From Mycolicibacterium sp. ND9-15 (GTDB lineage Bacteria; Actinomycetota; Actinomycetes; Mycobacteriales; Mycobacteriaceae): 64,000 nucleotides of DNA. The stretch lies in assembly GCF_035918395.1 (NCBI RefSeq), contig NZ_CP142362.1:1587501-1651500 (forward strand), in the 5' to 3' direction. Position 1 is the stretch's first letter. Every line of letters starts with the position of its first letter. The translations under genes were made by a program, and so were the position numbers. The notes beneath the pieces are model-generated. The model ran no database searches and was not told the origin of the DNA. It saw only the letters and a program-made list of their open reading frames with translations. Below, in pieces: positions 9,262 to 17,988 of the stretch.

Positions 9262-9365
9262 GACCGAAGCGTAGGCAATGGCCCCGACAAATCGGGCCGT
9301 GGCAGGTGACCGGCTGAAAGGTGTCGGCGAACCCGTACATAGCTGTAAAGTCGCGAATGTACCTG

Positions 9366-9381
9366 GTAGCACGGGTGCTAC
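9366..9381. promoter_or_regulatory. Palindromic operator of the second VapBC module
   Basis: GTAGCAC-GG-GTGCTAC is a perfect 7-2-7 inverted repeat ending 8 bp before the antitoxin GTG. It shares the GTAGCA/TGCTAC half-sites with the operator at 481-496, with half-site order inverted. Autoregulation by the VapB protein is the expected role; it also lies about 100 bp from the jetA start. Confidence 0.7.
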
Positions 9382-9389
9382 GCTGGGGC

Positions 9390-9644
9390 GTGACCAAACG
9401 GATTACCCAGCGGGAGCTGCGCAATAACAGCGGCGAGATCATGCGCCAGCTTGACCTAGGCGAGTCGTTCGTCGTGACCAGGAACGGAGTTCCGGTCGGC
9501 GAGCTTTCCCCGGTGCGCCGGCATCGCTTTGTCAGCGCCGAGGCGGCCGTCGCCGCGTTCAGGGGTGCTCCGCGGGTGGACTTCGACCAATTCCGAGCAG
9601 ATCTCGACCGAGTCGCCGGCCAGGACATCGCCCCTCGTGGCTGA
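9390..9644 (+). CDS. VapB/Phd-family antitoxin
   Basis: An 84-residue antitoxin with GTG start: VTKRITQRELRNNSGEIMRQ, then LDLGESFVVTRNGVPVGEL, a textbook Phd/YefM N-terminal DNA-binding domain, and an acidic toxin-binding tail. An ATG at 9321 in the same frame would translate through the operator, so the GTG just after the palindrome is preferred. It overlaps the following PIN-toxin gene by 8 bp. Confidence 0.88.
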   Translation: MTKRITQRELRNNSGEIMRQLDLGESFVVTRNGVPVGELSPVRRHRFVSAEAAVAAFRGAPRVDFDQFRADLDRVAGQDIAPRG

Positions 9645-10050
9645 GGCCCGGCGGCCACTGCACGGCCTCATCGACACCTCGGTCGTCATCGATCTGGATC
9701 AAATCGACGCCGAGCGACTCCCCGTCGAACTCGCCATCAGCGCAGTGACCATGGCAGAGCTCGCCGCCGGCCCGCACGCGACGGTCGATGCCGGCGAGCG
9801 AGCACGGCGCCAAGATCGCCTACAACGAGCCGAAGCCAACTTTGATCCCCTGCCGTTCGATGGCGAATCGGCGAGGGCCTATGGGCGCGTATATGCCGCG
9901 GTCGCCGCGACGGGCCGCAAGGCACGTGGCCCCCGAGCCGTCGACCTGTTGATCGCCGCCACTGCCCTCGCCGCCAACCTCCCGCTCTACACGCGCAACG
10001 TCGACGACTTTCGAGGGCTTGAAGAGATCCTGCCGATTTTCGGTGTCTGA
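9637..10050 (+). CDS. VapC-type PIN-domain toxin
   Basis: A 137-residue PIN ribonuclease from a GTG inside the antitoxin gene. All the acidic motifs are visible: GLIDTSVVIDL, AVTMAELAAGP and RAVDLLIAATALAANLPLYTRNVDDF. The RAVDLLIAATA segment with the final TxNxxDF is the classic VapC C-terminal signature. No damage is seen, so it is likely an active toxin. It ends 42 bp from the convergent hydrolase gene. Confidence 0.92.
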   Translation: MAEARRPLHGLIDTSVVIDLDQIDAERLPVELAISAVTMAELAAGPHATVDAGERARRQDRLQRAEANFDPLPFDGESARAYGRVYAAVAATGRKARGPRAVDLLIAATALAANLPLYTRNVDDFRGLEEILPIFGV

Positions 10051-10092
10051 ACCGCGGCGCGTCGCAGCGCTCGAGCACTCTGGCGCGCTTGC

Positions 10093-11244
10093 TCAGGAGA
10101 CCGACGTGCCCAACTCGGCGTACACCGCAGCTTCGAAGCCGAGGATCGTCTTGACCATCTTGTCGTCGAAGAACGGCAGCAGCTGCGTCGCGATCACGGC
10201 GCCGATCCCCGCCTTGCGGTCGATCCAGAAGAAGCTGTTGAACAGCCCCGACCAGTCGGCCGAGCCGGCGTTGCGCATGCCGGGCAGGTCGGTCAGGTAC
10301 AGATGGAACCCGAGGCCCCATCCTTGCGGCACGTCGAGGGACTCGACCGGGTTAGACAGCTCGGGGACAGTCGGTTCCATCGTCTTCGGTAGCGGTGCTC
10401 CGTCGAGGTGGTCGCGCAGTGCGAGTTCCATCGTCTCCTCGTTGAGGATGCGCGCGCCGTCGAGCTCGCCGCCGTTGAGCCAGGCGCGTACGAAGCGCCC
10501 GTAGTCGGCGATCGTCCCGTAGGACCCGTGGCCGGCGGCGTCCCACTCCGACTCGGCCGGCAGGTCGAGTTCAGTCGTCACGAGGCCGCCGTCCGGCGCT
10601 CGGAAGCGGATGGGTAGCAAGCGAGCGCGCTGCTCGTCGCTCGGCGCGAACGTCGAGTCCGTCATTCCGAGTGGGCCGTAGACGTGCTCGGCAAGGTAGT
10701 CGGCAAGCGTCTGGCCGCTCACTGCCTCGACGACCATGCCGAGCCAGTCGGTGCTGACGCCGTACTCCCAGACCGTGCCGGGGTCGTTGACCAGCGGCGC
10801 GCTGATGCCCTGTTTCTTTCCCTCGAGCGGGGTGGGAAAGCCTTGCTCGTTGCAGTAGGTGAAGAGCTTCTCGTTGAGGAAGTGGTAGCCGCAGCCGGCC
10901 GTGTGGGTCATCAGGTGCCGGACGGTCGGCTGTGTCTTGGGCGGGCGCAGGACCGGCTCGCCGCCATCGAAGCTCTCTAGGACCTGGAGCTCGCCGAACT
11001 CGGGCACGATCGACGCGACCGACGCGTCGAGCTCAACGCGCCCCTGCTCGACGAGCTGCAGCGCCGCGGTGCTCGCGAGCGCCTTCGTCATCGATGCATT
11101 GCGGAACATGCTGTCTCGCTTGGCATCTCCTGCTGCACCCTGGTAGAGGACGCCGTCGCGGCCGACCACTGTGGCGGCGACGCCGTGCAGCGACCCGTCG
11201 GCGGTCACGCCGCTCAGCAGGTCGTCGATTCTCTCGAACCCCAT
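10093..11244 (-). CDS. Serine hydrolase of the beta-lactamase/EstB family
   Basis: A 383-residue enzyme with the class C beta-lactamase fold. The SxxK nucleophile motif is SMTK (Ser51, Lys54), followed by the typical VRHLMTHTAGCGYHF segment and the Tyr-containing motif WEYGVSTDWLG. The length fits mycobacterial esterase/beta-lactamase-like (EstB, LipD/LipL-type) proteins that hydrolyse esters more often than beta-lactams. No signal peptide is seen, so a cytoplasmic or cell-associated role is likely. The substrate cannot be told from sequence. It is divergent from the MPT64-type lipoprotein gene. Confidence 0.85.
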   Translation of the reverse strand: MGFERIDDLLSGVTADGSLHGVAATVVGRDGVLYQGAAGDAKRDSMFRNASMTKALASTAALQLVEQGRVELDASVASIVPEFGELQVLESFDGGEPVLRPPKTQPTVRHLMTHTAGCGYHFLNEKLFTYCNEQGFPTPLEGKKQGISAPLVNDPGTVWEYGVSTDWLGMVVEAVSGQTLADYLAEHVYGPLGMTDSTFAPSDEQRARLLPIRFRAPDGGLVTTELDLPAESEWDAAGHGSYGTIADYGRFVRAWLNGGELDGARILNEETMELALRDHLDGAPLPKTMEPTVPELSNPVESLDVPQGWGLGFHLYLTDLPGMRNAGSADWSGLFNSFFWIDRKAGIGAVIATQLLPFFDDKMVKTILGFEAAVYAELGTSVS

Positions 11245-11360
11245 GTCCAGCTCCTCTGTTCTCGGGGATCATCGCACGTGCGGTGGGATACGCCGACCCA
11301 AATGCTGCGGTCACGTATGTTCGCCGCCTATCTTCTCGTTCACGACGGCAGGAGCAGCAC

Positions 11361-12116
11361 ATGCAGAAACGCCATCTCGTGGTTGCGGTCGCGGTGATCC
11401 TCACCGCGGCGGCGTGTGACAGCTCCACCGAGTCGGCGGAATCGTCGGAGGCCATCACGACGCCGCCGACAACATCGACGTCAACTCCGACCACCACGGC
11501 CGCCGCATTCTCCGCGTGTACCGAACTCGAAGGGACGGTCGGCGACGCCAACCTCTGCACGGTCCACACGGAGACGCCCAACTACACGATCGACATGAGC
11601 TTCCCGATCGATTACCCCGATCAACGCGCGGTGGCTGACGCCCTGACCAACGAGCGCGACGGGTTCATCGCGCTGGTCGAGGAGCCACCGGTCCGCGAGG
11701 TGCCAAAGGCGCTCGATATCAAGTCGCAGACATTCCGGTCGGGAACTCCGACCTCAGGTACCGAAAGCCTGGTTTTCGAGTTATATAGCAACTTCGGTGG
11801 CGCACATCCGGTTACGAACTACCGTGCCCTGACTTTCGATCTCGGCAAGAAGGCGCCGATCACGTTCGACACGTTGTTCAAACCGGGGGCCGACGCGGTC
11901 GCCGTGCTCGATCCCCTCGTCGCGGCCGAGTTGACGAAGCAGTTACCGGGCGCACCCATCGGCGACAATCCCGTGGGCGCGGAGATGTACAAGGACTTCG
12001 CCCTCACCGATGACGCGGTGCTCTTCTTCATCAGCCAGGGCCAGTGGACCATCTCGGCCGCCGGAGCCCAGACGGTCTCGATCCCCCGCACCGAACTCGC
12101 ACCGATCCTGGCCTGA
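11361..12116 (+). CDS. MPT64-family (DUF3298/RsiV-like) secreted lipoprotein
   Basis: AGGAG precedes the ATG. The 251-residue protein begins with a signal sequence ending TAAAC at Cys19, a weak lipobox, then a Ser/Thr/Pro linker. The mature part follows the mycobacterial antigen MPT64 closely in layout: CTELEGTVGDANLCTV, YTIDMSFPIDYPDQ, SNFGGAHPVTNYRALTFDL, KAPITFDTLF and a final VSIPRTEL. MPT64 is an immunogenic secreted protein of uncertain biochemical role. Family assignment is by recognisable motif order; function is unknown. Confidence 0.85.
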   Translation: MQKRHLVVAVAVILTAAACDSSTESAESSEAITTPPTTSTSTPTTTAAAFSACTELEGTVGDANLCTVHTETPNYTIDMSFPIDYPDQRAVADALTNERDGFIALVEEPPVREVPKALDIKSQTFRSGTPTSGTESLVFELYSNFGGAHPVTNYRALTFDLGKKAPITFDTLFKPGADAVAVLDPLVAAELTKQLPGAPIGDNPVGAEMYKDFALTDDAVLFFISQGQWTISAAGAQTVSIPRTELAPILA

Positions 12117-12169
12117 CGCATCGCTCGACTACTGGTTTGGACTCCGGGGCGAATCGCTGATGCGACGCC

Positions 12170-12868
12170 TCAACGCGGCGGCTCGAAGGTAACGACCTTG
12201 CCCCGGTTGATCGACACCCAGTCCCTGGCCTCCAGGTACGGGCGGAAGGTCTCGGTGATCGCCTCCTGATCGGCGGCCGTCTTGGGCCGCTGCAACTCGT
12301 AGAGATGCGGGAACTCCGTCCACGCGACGACGGCCTCCCACAACCGCACCGCCGCCTCGCCCACCGGTGGATCGATTAGGACCGGCCCGAACAAGCACTG
12401 ACCGACGGGGAAGAACAAAGTTGGCACACCGTAGCCGCCCGCGTCGACGACACGCTGGTGGTCGGCCATCACCTCGTCGCTGGTGGTCGGGTCGGCGATG
12501 GCTTGGTCGACGAGGCCGGGATCGAAGCCGAGTTCTTCCAAAAGGGCTCGGGCGACGTTCTTTTCGTGCGGCTTGAAACCCTCGACGTGTAGAGCGCGTG
12601 CCGCGCGTTCGTACCACGCGTCGACGTCGGCCATCGACTGGCGGCGCAAGAGCGCGCCGATACGCATCATCGACCACCCGTAGGACCACTCCCGCTCCCA
12701 CGGGTGCTTCTTGCCGTCTTGGCGGTTGATCTCCTCGAGGCTGAAGAAGCGCCAGTTCACCTCGAGGCCGGTCAGATCGCGCACCTCGCGGATCCATCGC
12801 GACGTCTGATACGCGAACGGGCACATGACGTCGAAGTGAAAGTCAACGGCGGCAGATTGATTGGTCAC
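12170..12868 (-). CDS. DsbA-fold protein of the mycothiol-dependent reductase type
   Basis: A 232-residue thioredoxin/DsbA-fold protein. The GTG start follows a GGAGG; longer in-frame starts would give a non-family leader. The N-terminal motif is [18 protein letters not shown], so the active-site dipeptide region is CPFA with one Cys (Cys16), where DsbA has CPxC. The C-terminal [10 protein letters not shown] carries the cis-Pro loop. Overall layout resembles Rv2466c, a mycothiol-dependent nitroreductase in M. tuberculosis, which uses CPWC. Loss of the second Cys would favour a monothiol, mycothiol-linked mechanism. Confidence 0.8.
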   Translation of the reverse strand: MTNQSAAVDFHFDVMCPFAYQTSRWIREVRDLTGLEVNWRFFSLEEINRQDGKKHPWEREWSYGWSMMRIGALLRRQSMADVDAWYERAARALHVEGFKPHEKNVARALLEELGFDPGLVDQAIADPTTSDEVMADHQRVVDAGGYGVPTLFFPVGQCLFGPVLIDPPVGEAAVRLWEAVVAWTEFPHLYELQRPKTAADQEAITETFRPYLEARDWVSINRGKVVTFEPPR

Positions 12869-13052
12869 ATCGGGACCTCCGTTGAGCGGCGAACGTTGGT
12901 CGTCATCCTGCCAGCTGCTCGTGCCGGAGTCGATGGCCATCGACCACCTCGATGGATCCCTACCTGCAGGTCCAGTGCGCGACGGTGGAAGCGGCACCTG
13001 GCCTGAGCGCACGAGTTCGCGGGCTGGCCCGGCCGGTTTGTAGGCTTCGGGT

Positions 13053-14810
13053 ATGCCGTTGAACGACGGTGAGGTTTTCGCCGGCTACGTTATCCAACGG
13101 TTGCTCGGCTCTGGAGGCATGGGCGAGGTCTACCTCGCCCAGCATCCTCGGCTGCCTCGCCTCGATGCGTTGAAGATCTTGACCGCCTCCGCGACGGTCG
13201 ACGAGGAGTTTCGCGCGAGGTTCAACCGTGAGGCCGACCTGGCAGCCACGCTTTGGCACCCGCATGTCGTGGGCGTTCACGATCGCGGCGAGTTCAACGG
13301 CCGGCTGTGGATCTCCATGGACTACGTGGACGGCACGGATGCCGGACAGTTGCTGCGGGATCGCTACCCGGCCGGGATGCCGCAAGACGACGTCGCCGAC
13401 ATCGTGACGGCGGTTGCCGACGCGCTCGATTTCGCCCATGAGCGCCGCATGCTGCATCGCGACGTCAAGCCGGAGAACATCCTTGTGACAATGTCCGACA
13501 GTCACCGGCGCCGGGTGCTGTTAACCGACTTCGGGATCGCCCGCAGAATCGATGACGCCAGCAACCTGACCGAAGCCAACGTCGCGATGGGAACCATCAA
13601 TTACGCGGCGCCTGAGCAGCTCTTGGGCAAGGCGCTTGACGGTCGGGCCGATCAATATGCGTTGGCGGCCACGACCTTTCACCTGCTGACCGGAGCGCCA
13701 CCCTTTGACGACGAGAACCGCGCCGTCGTCATCAGCCATCACCTGAGTTCGCCGCCGCCGCGGTTGTCTGAGCGCCGCCCAGATCTCGCGCATCTTGACG
13801 CGGTGCTGGCAACGGCGCTGGCGAAGGACCCGGTCGACCGGTACCCGCGGTGCATCGACTTCGCCCGGGCTCTTGCGCAGCCGCCAAGTCCGCGCCGCGA
13901 GGCCGCCTCAGGCGAACGTCCGGGCACCGAGCGTCTCGAGCGCATGGTGGTTCACGGCACGGCGCGAGGGGTGAGTCAACACTCGGTCGGGGGCCAACAT
14001 CCCGTCGCGATCCTGTCGTTCTGGGTGCAGCCGTACGACTCAGTAGGCAACCAGCTTCCTCCCGTACGGGTCGAAATGCCGACGCAGGCGGCCGCCGGGC
14101 AACTCACAGACGGCGACGAGGTCGAGGTCAGCGGCGTCTGGGATGGCAATGCCCTTGACGCCGACACCATCGGCAACTTTTCCGCCAAGCCTCCTCCGAA
14201 GCGACGACGGACGCGGCGCCCCGCCAAGGTGCGAAGTGACAAGGGCCGGAAAAGCGGCAAGGCCCGGGTGGTGGCGATCGTAACCGGCGTCTGTGTCATC
14301 GCCTTGATCGGGGCGATCGTCTACCTCACCGGCGGGTTCGGGTTGGGGGATCGCACCGGCCCCGTGGTGGAACCGATTCGCGCAACGGTGTTTTCACCCG
14401 GCGGCTCCCCCGACAATCCACAATCGGCCGAGTTGGCGATCGACGACGATCCGTCCACAGCGTGGTCGACGGTCACCTATACCGACGCGGTCCCCTTCCC
14501 GAATTTCATTGAAGGCATGGGGCTGATGCTGCAGCTGGCCGAACCGACGGCGCTCAGCGCGGTCGCGATCGACGTGTCCAGCACGGGAACCCAGGTGCAG
14601 ATCCGTGCGTCGCCGACCGCCACACCAGCCACATTGTCCGACACCACCGAACTGACGCCTCCCACATCGCTGCAGCCTGGACACAACCGCATACGGGTGA
14701 ATGACGAGACCAAGACGTCCAATGTGCTGGTGTGGATCAGCACCTTGGGCACCACCGACGGCAAGAGCCGGATGGAAATCTCCGACATCACTCTCTACGC
14801 CGCTGGGTAA
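13053..14810 (+). CDS. Membrane Ser/Thr protein kinase (Pkn family) with discoidin-like ectodomain
   Basis: 585 residues. The kinase domain (about 10-285) is complete: Gly loop GSGGMGEVY (19-27), Lys41 in [14 protein letters not shown] (135-142), DFG (159-161) and APE (186-188). A small beta-rich linker domain (about 300-385) and a basic stretch follow. A single membrane helix (about 405-430) leads to an extracytoplasmic domain. That domain ([20 protein letters not shown], then STAWSTVTY and PFPNF) looks like the galactose-binding-like ectodomain of the mycobacterial MviN/MurJ homologue Rv3910. It probably senses a wall ligand and phosphorylates cytoplasmic targets. The gene is unpaired. Confidence 0.9.
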   Translation: MPLNDGEVFAGYVIQRLLGSGGMGEVYLAQHPRLPRLDALKILTASATVDEEFRARFNREADLAATLWHPHVVGVHDRGEFNGRLWISMDYVDGTDAGQLLRDRYPAGMPQDDVADIVTAVADALDFAHERRMLHRDVKPENILVTMSDSHRRRVLLTDFGIARRIDDASNLTEANVAMGTINYAAPEQLLGKALDGRADQYALAATTFHLLTGAPPFDDENRAVVISHHLSSPPPRLSERRPDLAHLDAVLATALAKDPVDRYPRCIDFARALAQPPSPRREAASGERPGTERLERMVVHGTARGVSQHSVGGQHPVAILSFWVQPYDSVGNQLPPVRVEMPTQAAAGQLTDGDEVEVSGVWDGNALDADTIGNFSAKPPPKRRRTRRPAKVRSDKGRKSGKARVVAIVTGVCVIALIGAIVYLTGGFGLGDRTGPVVEPIRATVFSPGGSPDNPQSAELAIDDDPSTAWSTVTYTDAVPFPNFIEGMGLMLQLAEPTALSAVAIDVSSTGTQVQIRASPTATPATLSDTTELTPPTSLQPGHNRIRVNDETKTSNVLVWISTLGTTDGKSRMEISDITLYAAG

Positions 14811-14845
14811 TTTGCGTCGAGGCCTTGCCATGCGCAGGTGGACAA

Positions 14846-14863
14846 CCGGGTAGCACCACCCGG
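14846..14863 (+). terminator. Candidate terminator hairpin after the kinase gene
   Basis: CCGGGT-AGCACC-ACCCGG forms a 6-bp GC stem with a 6-nt loop, 35 bp past the kinase stop. There is no clear U-tract, which is common for mycobacterial terminators. Confidence 0.4.
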
Positions 14864-15025
14864 CTTCGATCGTCTGTTTCCACGGCCGTCGTCATACGAT
14901 GAGTGCATGCCCACGATCCCACAATGGGACATCCAGTCGGCATAGGCTGTGCTGCGATCGAGAGGGCGCCGCGAAAGTCGCCGGCCGATCGGCATTAGCG
15001 AAGCGCCTACCGTGTCGAACCCACG

Positions 15026-15656
15026 TCAACTTCGGAGTGAGGCGCGCGAACTCGAGCGTACCGTCGAGACGGTGCTGGCCGGCATGCCGATGCCAGTCGC
15101 TTCGGTGTGCCGGCGTTGAACAGCTTTAGTGTGGGACGGCGTTCCTTCTTCGCGTCGAGCCAGCCGGTGAGGTCTGCACCCGGATGGCCGTGTACCGCCA
15201 GCGCCAACCGCGAGGAGGTCTTCTTCGCCGACGCCCACGCCTGTTCGGACTCTGTCCGGGCGCGCCCCGCCAGGCATTGCTTGGTGTAGAACGCCTGTCG
15301 GGCAGCGGATCCACTGCGATGCGGAACAGGCCGGGCAGGACTCGCGCCCTGATGTCGTCGGGAAGGCGCTCGTCCTTGACGAGGGCGAAGACGTCGTCGA
15401 CGGCCCGCAGGGCGGGGTTGACGTTGTCGTGGATGGACACCTTGGAGTCGGTTCCGCGAACGACCTCGACGAGCCGGGCGTCGACTCCGGTGTCGCGGAT
15501 CACCGACGCCAACCGGTCGTCGTGGGAGAACACGATGACCTGATGCGTTTGGACGACTTCGGAGAGAACCTGGACGAACCCGTCGATCTTCGCGGGATCC
15601 ATCGCCTGGATGGGGTCGTCGAGCACGATGAACCGGAAGGGGCTGTCGGCGGCCAT
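15026..15656 (-). pseudogene. C-terminal relic of an AAA/SMC-like ATPase
   Basis: The minus strand encodes SPFRFIVLDDPIQAMDPAKI with VIVFSHDDRLASVI after it, the Walker B and H-loop of ABC/AAA ATPases such as those in large SMC-like defence proteins. The frame then shifts near 15.32 kb into AARQAFYTKQCLAGRARTES and WLDAKKERRPTLKLFNAG, and appears to shift again before the end. Nothing upstream (15657-15873) resembles the Walker A half, so the N-terminal part is deleted. It is the dead tail of a gene that would have been several hundred residues longer. Its original system is unknown. Confidence 0.7.
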
Positions 15657-15873
15657 GGCTCGCGGTGCACGACCTGACGATGTACACGGAGATTCCGCTG
15701 CGGAGGTATCGAATGTTCATCGACGACTTTGTCGAGCGGGTGGGGCGAGACTCCGGAGCTGCTTGGCGACGCGGGCGGCACAGTCGAGGTGGACCGAGTG
15801 CTGCTCGAGATGGAGAGCGACTCCATTTCTCGATCGGATCTTCAAGCGGCTGAGAGTGATCCGTGGCGATTGA

Positions 15874-16527
15874 TCACTCAGCGCGACGGAACAGCTCCGC
15901 AGGTCTACCGCGCCCGCTGATGCTGGTGGCACCGGTTGCAACGAGCTGGCTTTCCATGGCGCGTCGGAAGGTGTCGCGTTGTAGTGGCTCTGCAGCGATC
16001 ACCTCGTGTGCGATGCGCAACTCGCGGAGCGTGAACTCGTCGCCGAGAAGGCCGTCCGGATCGGGCTTGTCTCGATAGCGCGACCGAACATCGTCAACCG
16101 CAAGCTTGATGATGTCTGCGTGATCGAAGGGCAGCCGTCCGGGCGCGTCGGTGGATACGAGTCGTGTTGTCTCGGCGAAGCGATCGGCCAACTGCTCCGG
16201 CCGAACCACTTGCAGGTGGGCGACGGATAACACCCAACCGCGGTCATCGCGCGTCGGGTTGTCGAAGACGTGGAGCTGTCGCGGGTGTAGGCCGCGCACG
16301 TTGGCCTTGTCGCGAAGAGGCCGGTCGACGGCGTCGGTGAGCGTCTCCCCCTCGTGGAGGAAGGTGCCGGGCAGCGCCCAGTCCGCACCCTGCGGCCGGC
16401 GTACTTCGAGCACGGCAAGCCCGAGACGGGGGTCAACCGTGAGGACGGCCGTATCGACGGGCACCGACGGCCACGGGTGATCCGTAAGGGATTTTCCGCT
16501 GGCGTCTCGGGACGTTTGGTCGCTCAT
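15874..16527 (-). CDS. NrtR-like transcriptional regulator with degenerate Nudix domain
   Basis: The start at 16527 (MSDQTSRDASGKSL) is preferred; an upstream ATG adds nine residues. The N-terminal domain is Nudix-like (VDTAVLTVDPRLGLAVLEV, then GTFLHEGETLTDAVDRPLRD). The catalytic REuxEE of the Nudix box reads RPLRDK, so hydrolysis is probably lost. The C-terminal domain (DEFTLRELRIAHEVIAAE, then FRR and GRGRPAELFRR) is the NrtR winged helix. NrtR proteins sense ADP-ribose through the Nudix domain and repress NAD salvage genes. Here the divergent neighbour is the ARPP-1-like gene, with a candidate operator between them. Confidence 0.85.
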   Translation of the reverse strand: MSDQTSRDASGKSLTDHPWPSVPVDTAVLTVDPRLGLAVLEVRRPQGADWALPGTFLHEGETLTDAVDRPLRDKANVRGLHPRQLHVFDNPTRDDRGWVLSVAHLQVVRPEQLADRFAETTRLVSTDAPGRLPFDHADIIKLAVDDVRSRYRDKPDPDGLLGDEFTLRELRIAHEVIAAEPLQRDTFRRAMESQLVATGATSISGRGRPAELFRRAE

Positions 16528-16552
16528 GACGGAGCAGCCTTCTCCACTTGAC

Positions 16553-16576
16553 AATTAGCGCATTTTTGCGCATAAT
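16553..16576. promoter_or_regulatory. Candidate operator between the NrtR-like and ARPP-1-like genes
   Basis: AATTAGCGCA-TTTT-TGCGCATAAT is an AT-flanked inverted repeat with 5-bp perfect GCGCA/TGCGC arms and near-symmetric TTA/TAA shoulders. It lies 26 bp upstream of the regulator start and about 75 bp before the divergent gene, where one dimer could control both. Confidence 0.5.
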
Positions 16577-16649
16577 CGCCTAGGGGTACATTACCGCGCC
16601 ACTGACGAACACATCCATGTCGGCGCCGGGCAGTTGAATTGGGGGCAGC

Positions 16650-17507
16650 ATGCAGAGAGTTCACGTAGGTGACGGTGTGAGCCGCGTTGCGCTGACGGTA
16701 TTTCCTGTATGGGGGGAGATTGGTATCGAGCGCGACTACAGCACCGCAATCGCGGATGCATACGTCAGCGAAAAGGCCACTCCCGATGTCTCGACGCTGA
16801 TGGTTGCGAACACCGGGAGCCGTCCGCTGCTGCTATTAGAGGGCCAAGTGCTCGACGGCGGCTGGCAGAATCGGATGGTCGCCCGGTCGGTAGTCGTCGC
16901 GCCGAACGACGAAGTCGCGGTCGATGTCGTATGTGTAGAGGCCGGCCGCTGGGGCGGTCAACGACGCCACGCGGGCTTGCGCCGACGTGCTTCCACGCGA
17001 CTGCAAGCCGGCCTGCGCGCCGGTGACAATCGGCAGAACGAAGTCTGGAAACGAGTATCCGAGTATGAGTCTCGCTATGGAGCCAATGCCACGTCATCAT
17101 TCAGTGAGCACGCCAATCGGGCGGCCGGCGACATCAGCCGTCTGACGGATGGACTGCGGCCGTTCCCCGGACAGATCGGGATAGTGATCGCAATCAGCGG
17201 CTACCCGCTGTCCGCGGAACTCTTCGACTCCCCGACGACCTTGGCCGAACAATATCAGCCGATAGTCGCGGCGGCTGCAATGGATGCAGTCGGCCGACCT
17301 GGTGAGGTCACGCCGTCGCGACGGGTTCGGCGCTTCATCAATCATGCGAACGAGATCCCGCTGCGCCGCACTGTGGCGGCCGGTGCAGGGGTCACCTTCG
17401 TCGGCGATACGGAAGATTCCTCTGTCTCCCTGCTGCGATGGCAGCGTCGTGACGTGCACACAAGCGTGCTCAACCTGCGGCACGAACTGGTCGGATGCTC
17501 GACATGA
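16650..17507 (+). CDS. ARPP-1-like protein, predicted NAD/ADP-ribose-linked
   Basis: A 285-residue protein that matches my recollection of the ARPP-1 domain family. The diagnostic core is VANTGSRPLLLLEGQVLDGG followed by WQNRMVARSVVVAP and DVVCVEAGRW. The C-terminal part has GIVIAISGYPLSAELFDSP. Comparative genomics has linked ARPP-1 proteins to NAD- or ADP-ribose-utilising systems; the biochemical activity is not established. Its divergence from an NrtR-like regulator with a degenerate Nudix domain fits an ADP-ribose-responsive two-gene module. Family call is moderate; function is inferred only from context. Confidence 0.6.
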   Translation: MQRVHVGDGVSRVALTVFPVWGEIGIERDYSTAIADAYVSEKATPDVSTLMVANTGSRPLLLLEGQVLDGGWQNRMVARSVVVAPNDEVAVDVVCVEAGRWGGQRRHAGLRRRASTRLQAGLRAGDNRQNEVWKRVSEYESRYGANATSSFSEHANRAAGDISRLTDGLRPFPGQIGIVIAISGYPLSAELFDSPTTLAEQYQPIVAAAAMDAVGRPGEVTPSRRVRRFINHANEIPLRRTVAAGAGVTFVGDTEDSSVSLLRWQRRDVHTSVLNLRHELVGCST

Positions 17508-17589
17508 GTCGAAACGGCGCTGGCGTTGCGACCTCGGCTTCGCGACATCCCACCGTAGATAAAACACCTCCTTGACGCGTTATCACTCT

Positions 17590-17617
17590 TGAATCGCCCT
17601 GGAAATCCCGGAGGCTC
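17590..17617 (+). repeat. Left terminal inverted repeat of the IS3-family element
   Basis: TGAATCGCCCTGG, three variable bases, then TCCCGGAGGCTC. It matches the right end in 25 of 28 positions. Confidence 0.9.
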
Positions 17618-17643
17618 CTGACCTTGAAAACGAGGATGCAGGT

Positions 17644-17988
17644 ATGCCGAAGGAGCAGTCGCCGGGGAAGCCGACCACGCGCCGCTATAGCCCGGAGGAG
17701 AAGGCCGCCGCGGTGCGGATGGTGCGGACCCTGCGCGCCGAGTTGGGTACCGAGCAAGGCACGGTGTCGCGGGTAGCCCGGCAGCTCGGCTACGGGGTGG
17801 AGTCGGTGCGGTCCTGGGTGCGCCAGGCCGACGTCGACGACGGGCACGCGCCGGGGGTGTCGACCGCGGAGTCTCAGCACATCAAGGATCTCGAGCAAGA
17901 GAACCGAGAACTCAGGCGCGCCAACGAGATTCTGAAACGAGCAGCGATTTTCTTCGGGGCGGAGCTCGACCGCCAACACCGCAAATAG
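17644..17988 (+). CDS. IS3-family transposase OrfA
   Basis: 114 residues with the helix-turn-helix RYSPEEKAAAVRMVRTLR and RVARQLGYGVESVRSWVRQA, followed by the leucine-zipper-like IKDLEQENRELRRANEILKR, which is the standard OrfA layout. It binds the terminal repeats and multimerises with OrfB. OrfB lies in the -1 frame; the overlap around 17941-17960 (GATTTTC) is a possible but not canonical slippage site. OrfA itself is intact. Confidence 0.92.
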   Translation: MPKEQSPGKPTTRRYSPEEKAAAVRMVRTLRAELGTEQGTVSRVARQLGYGVESVRSWVRQADVDDGHAPGVSTAESQHIKDLEQENRELRRANEILKRAAIFFGAELDRQHRK

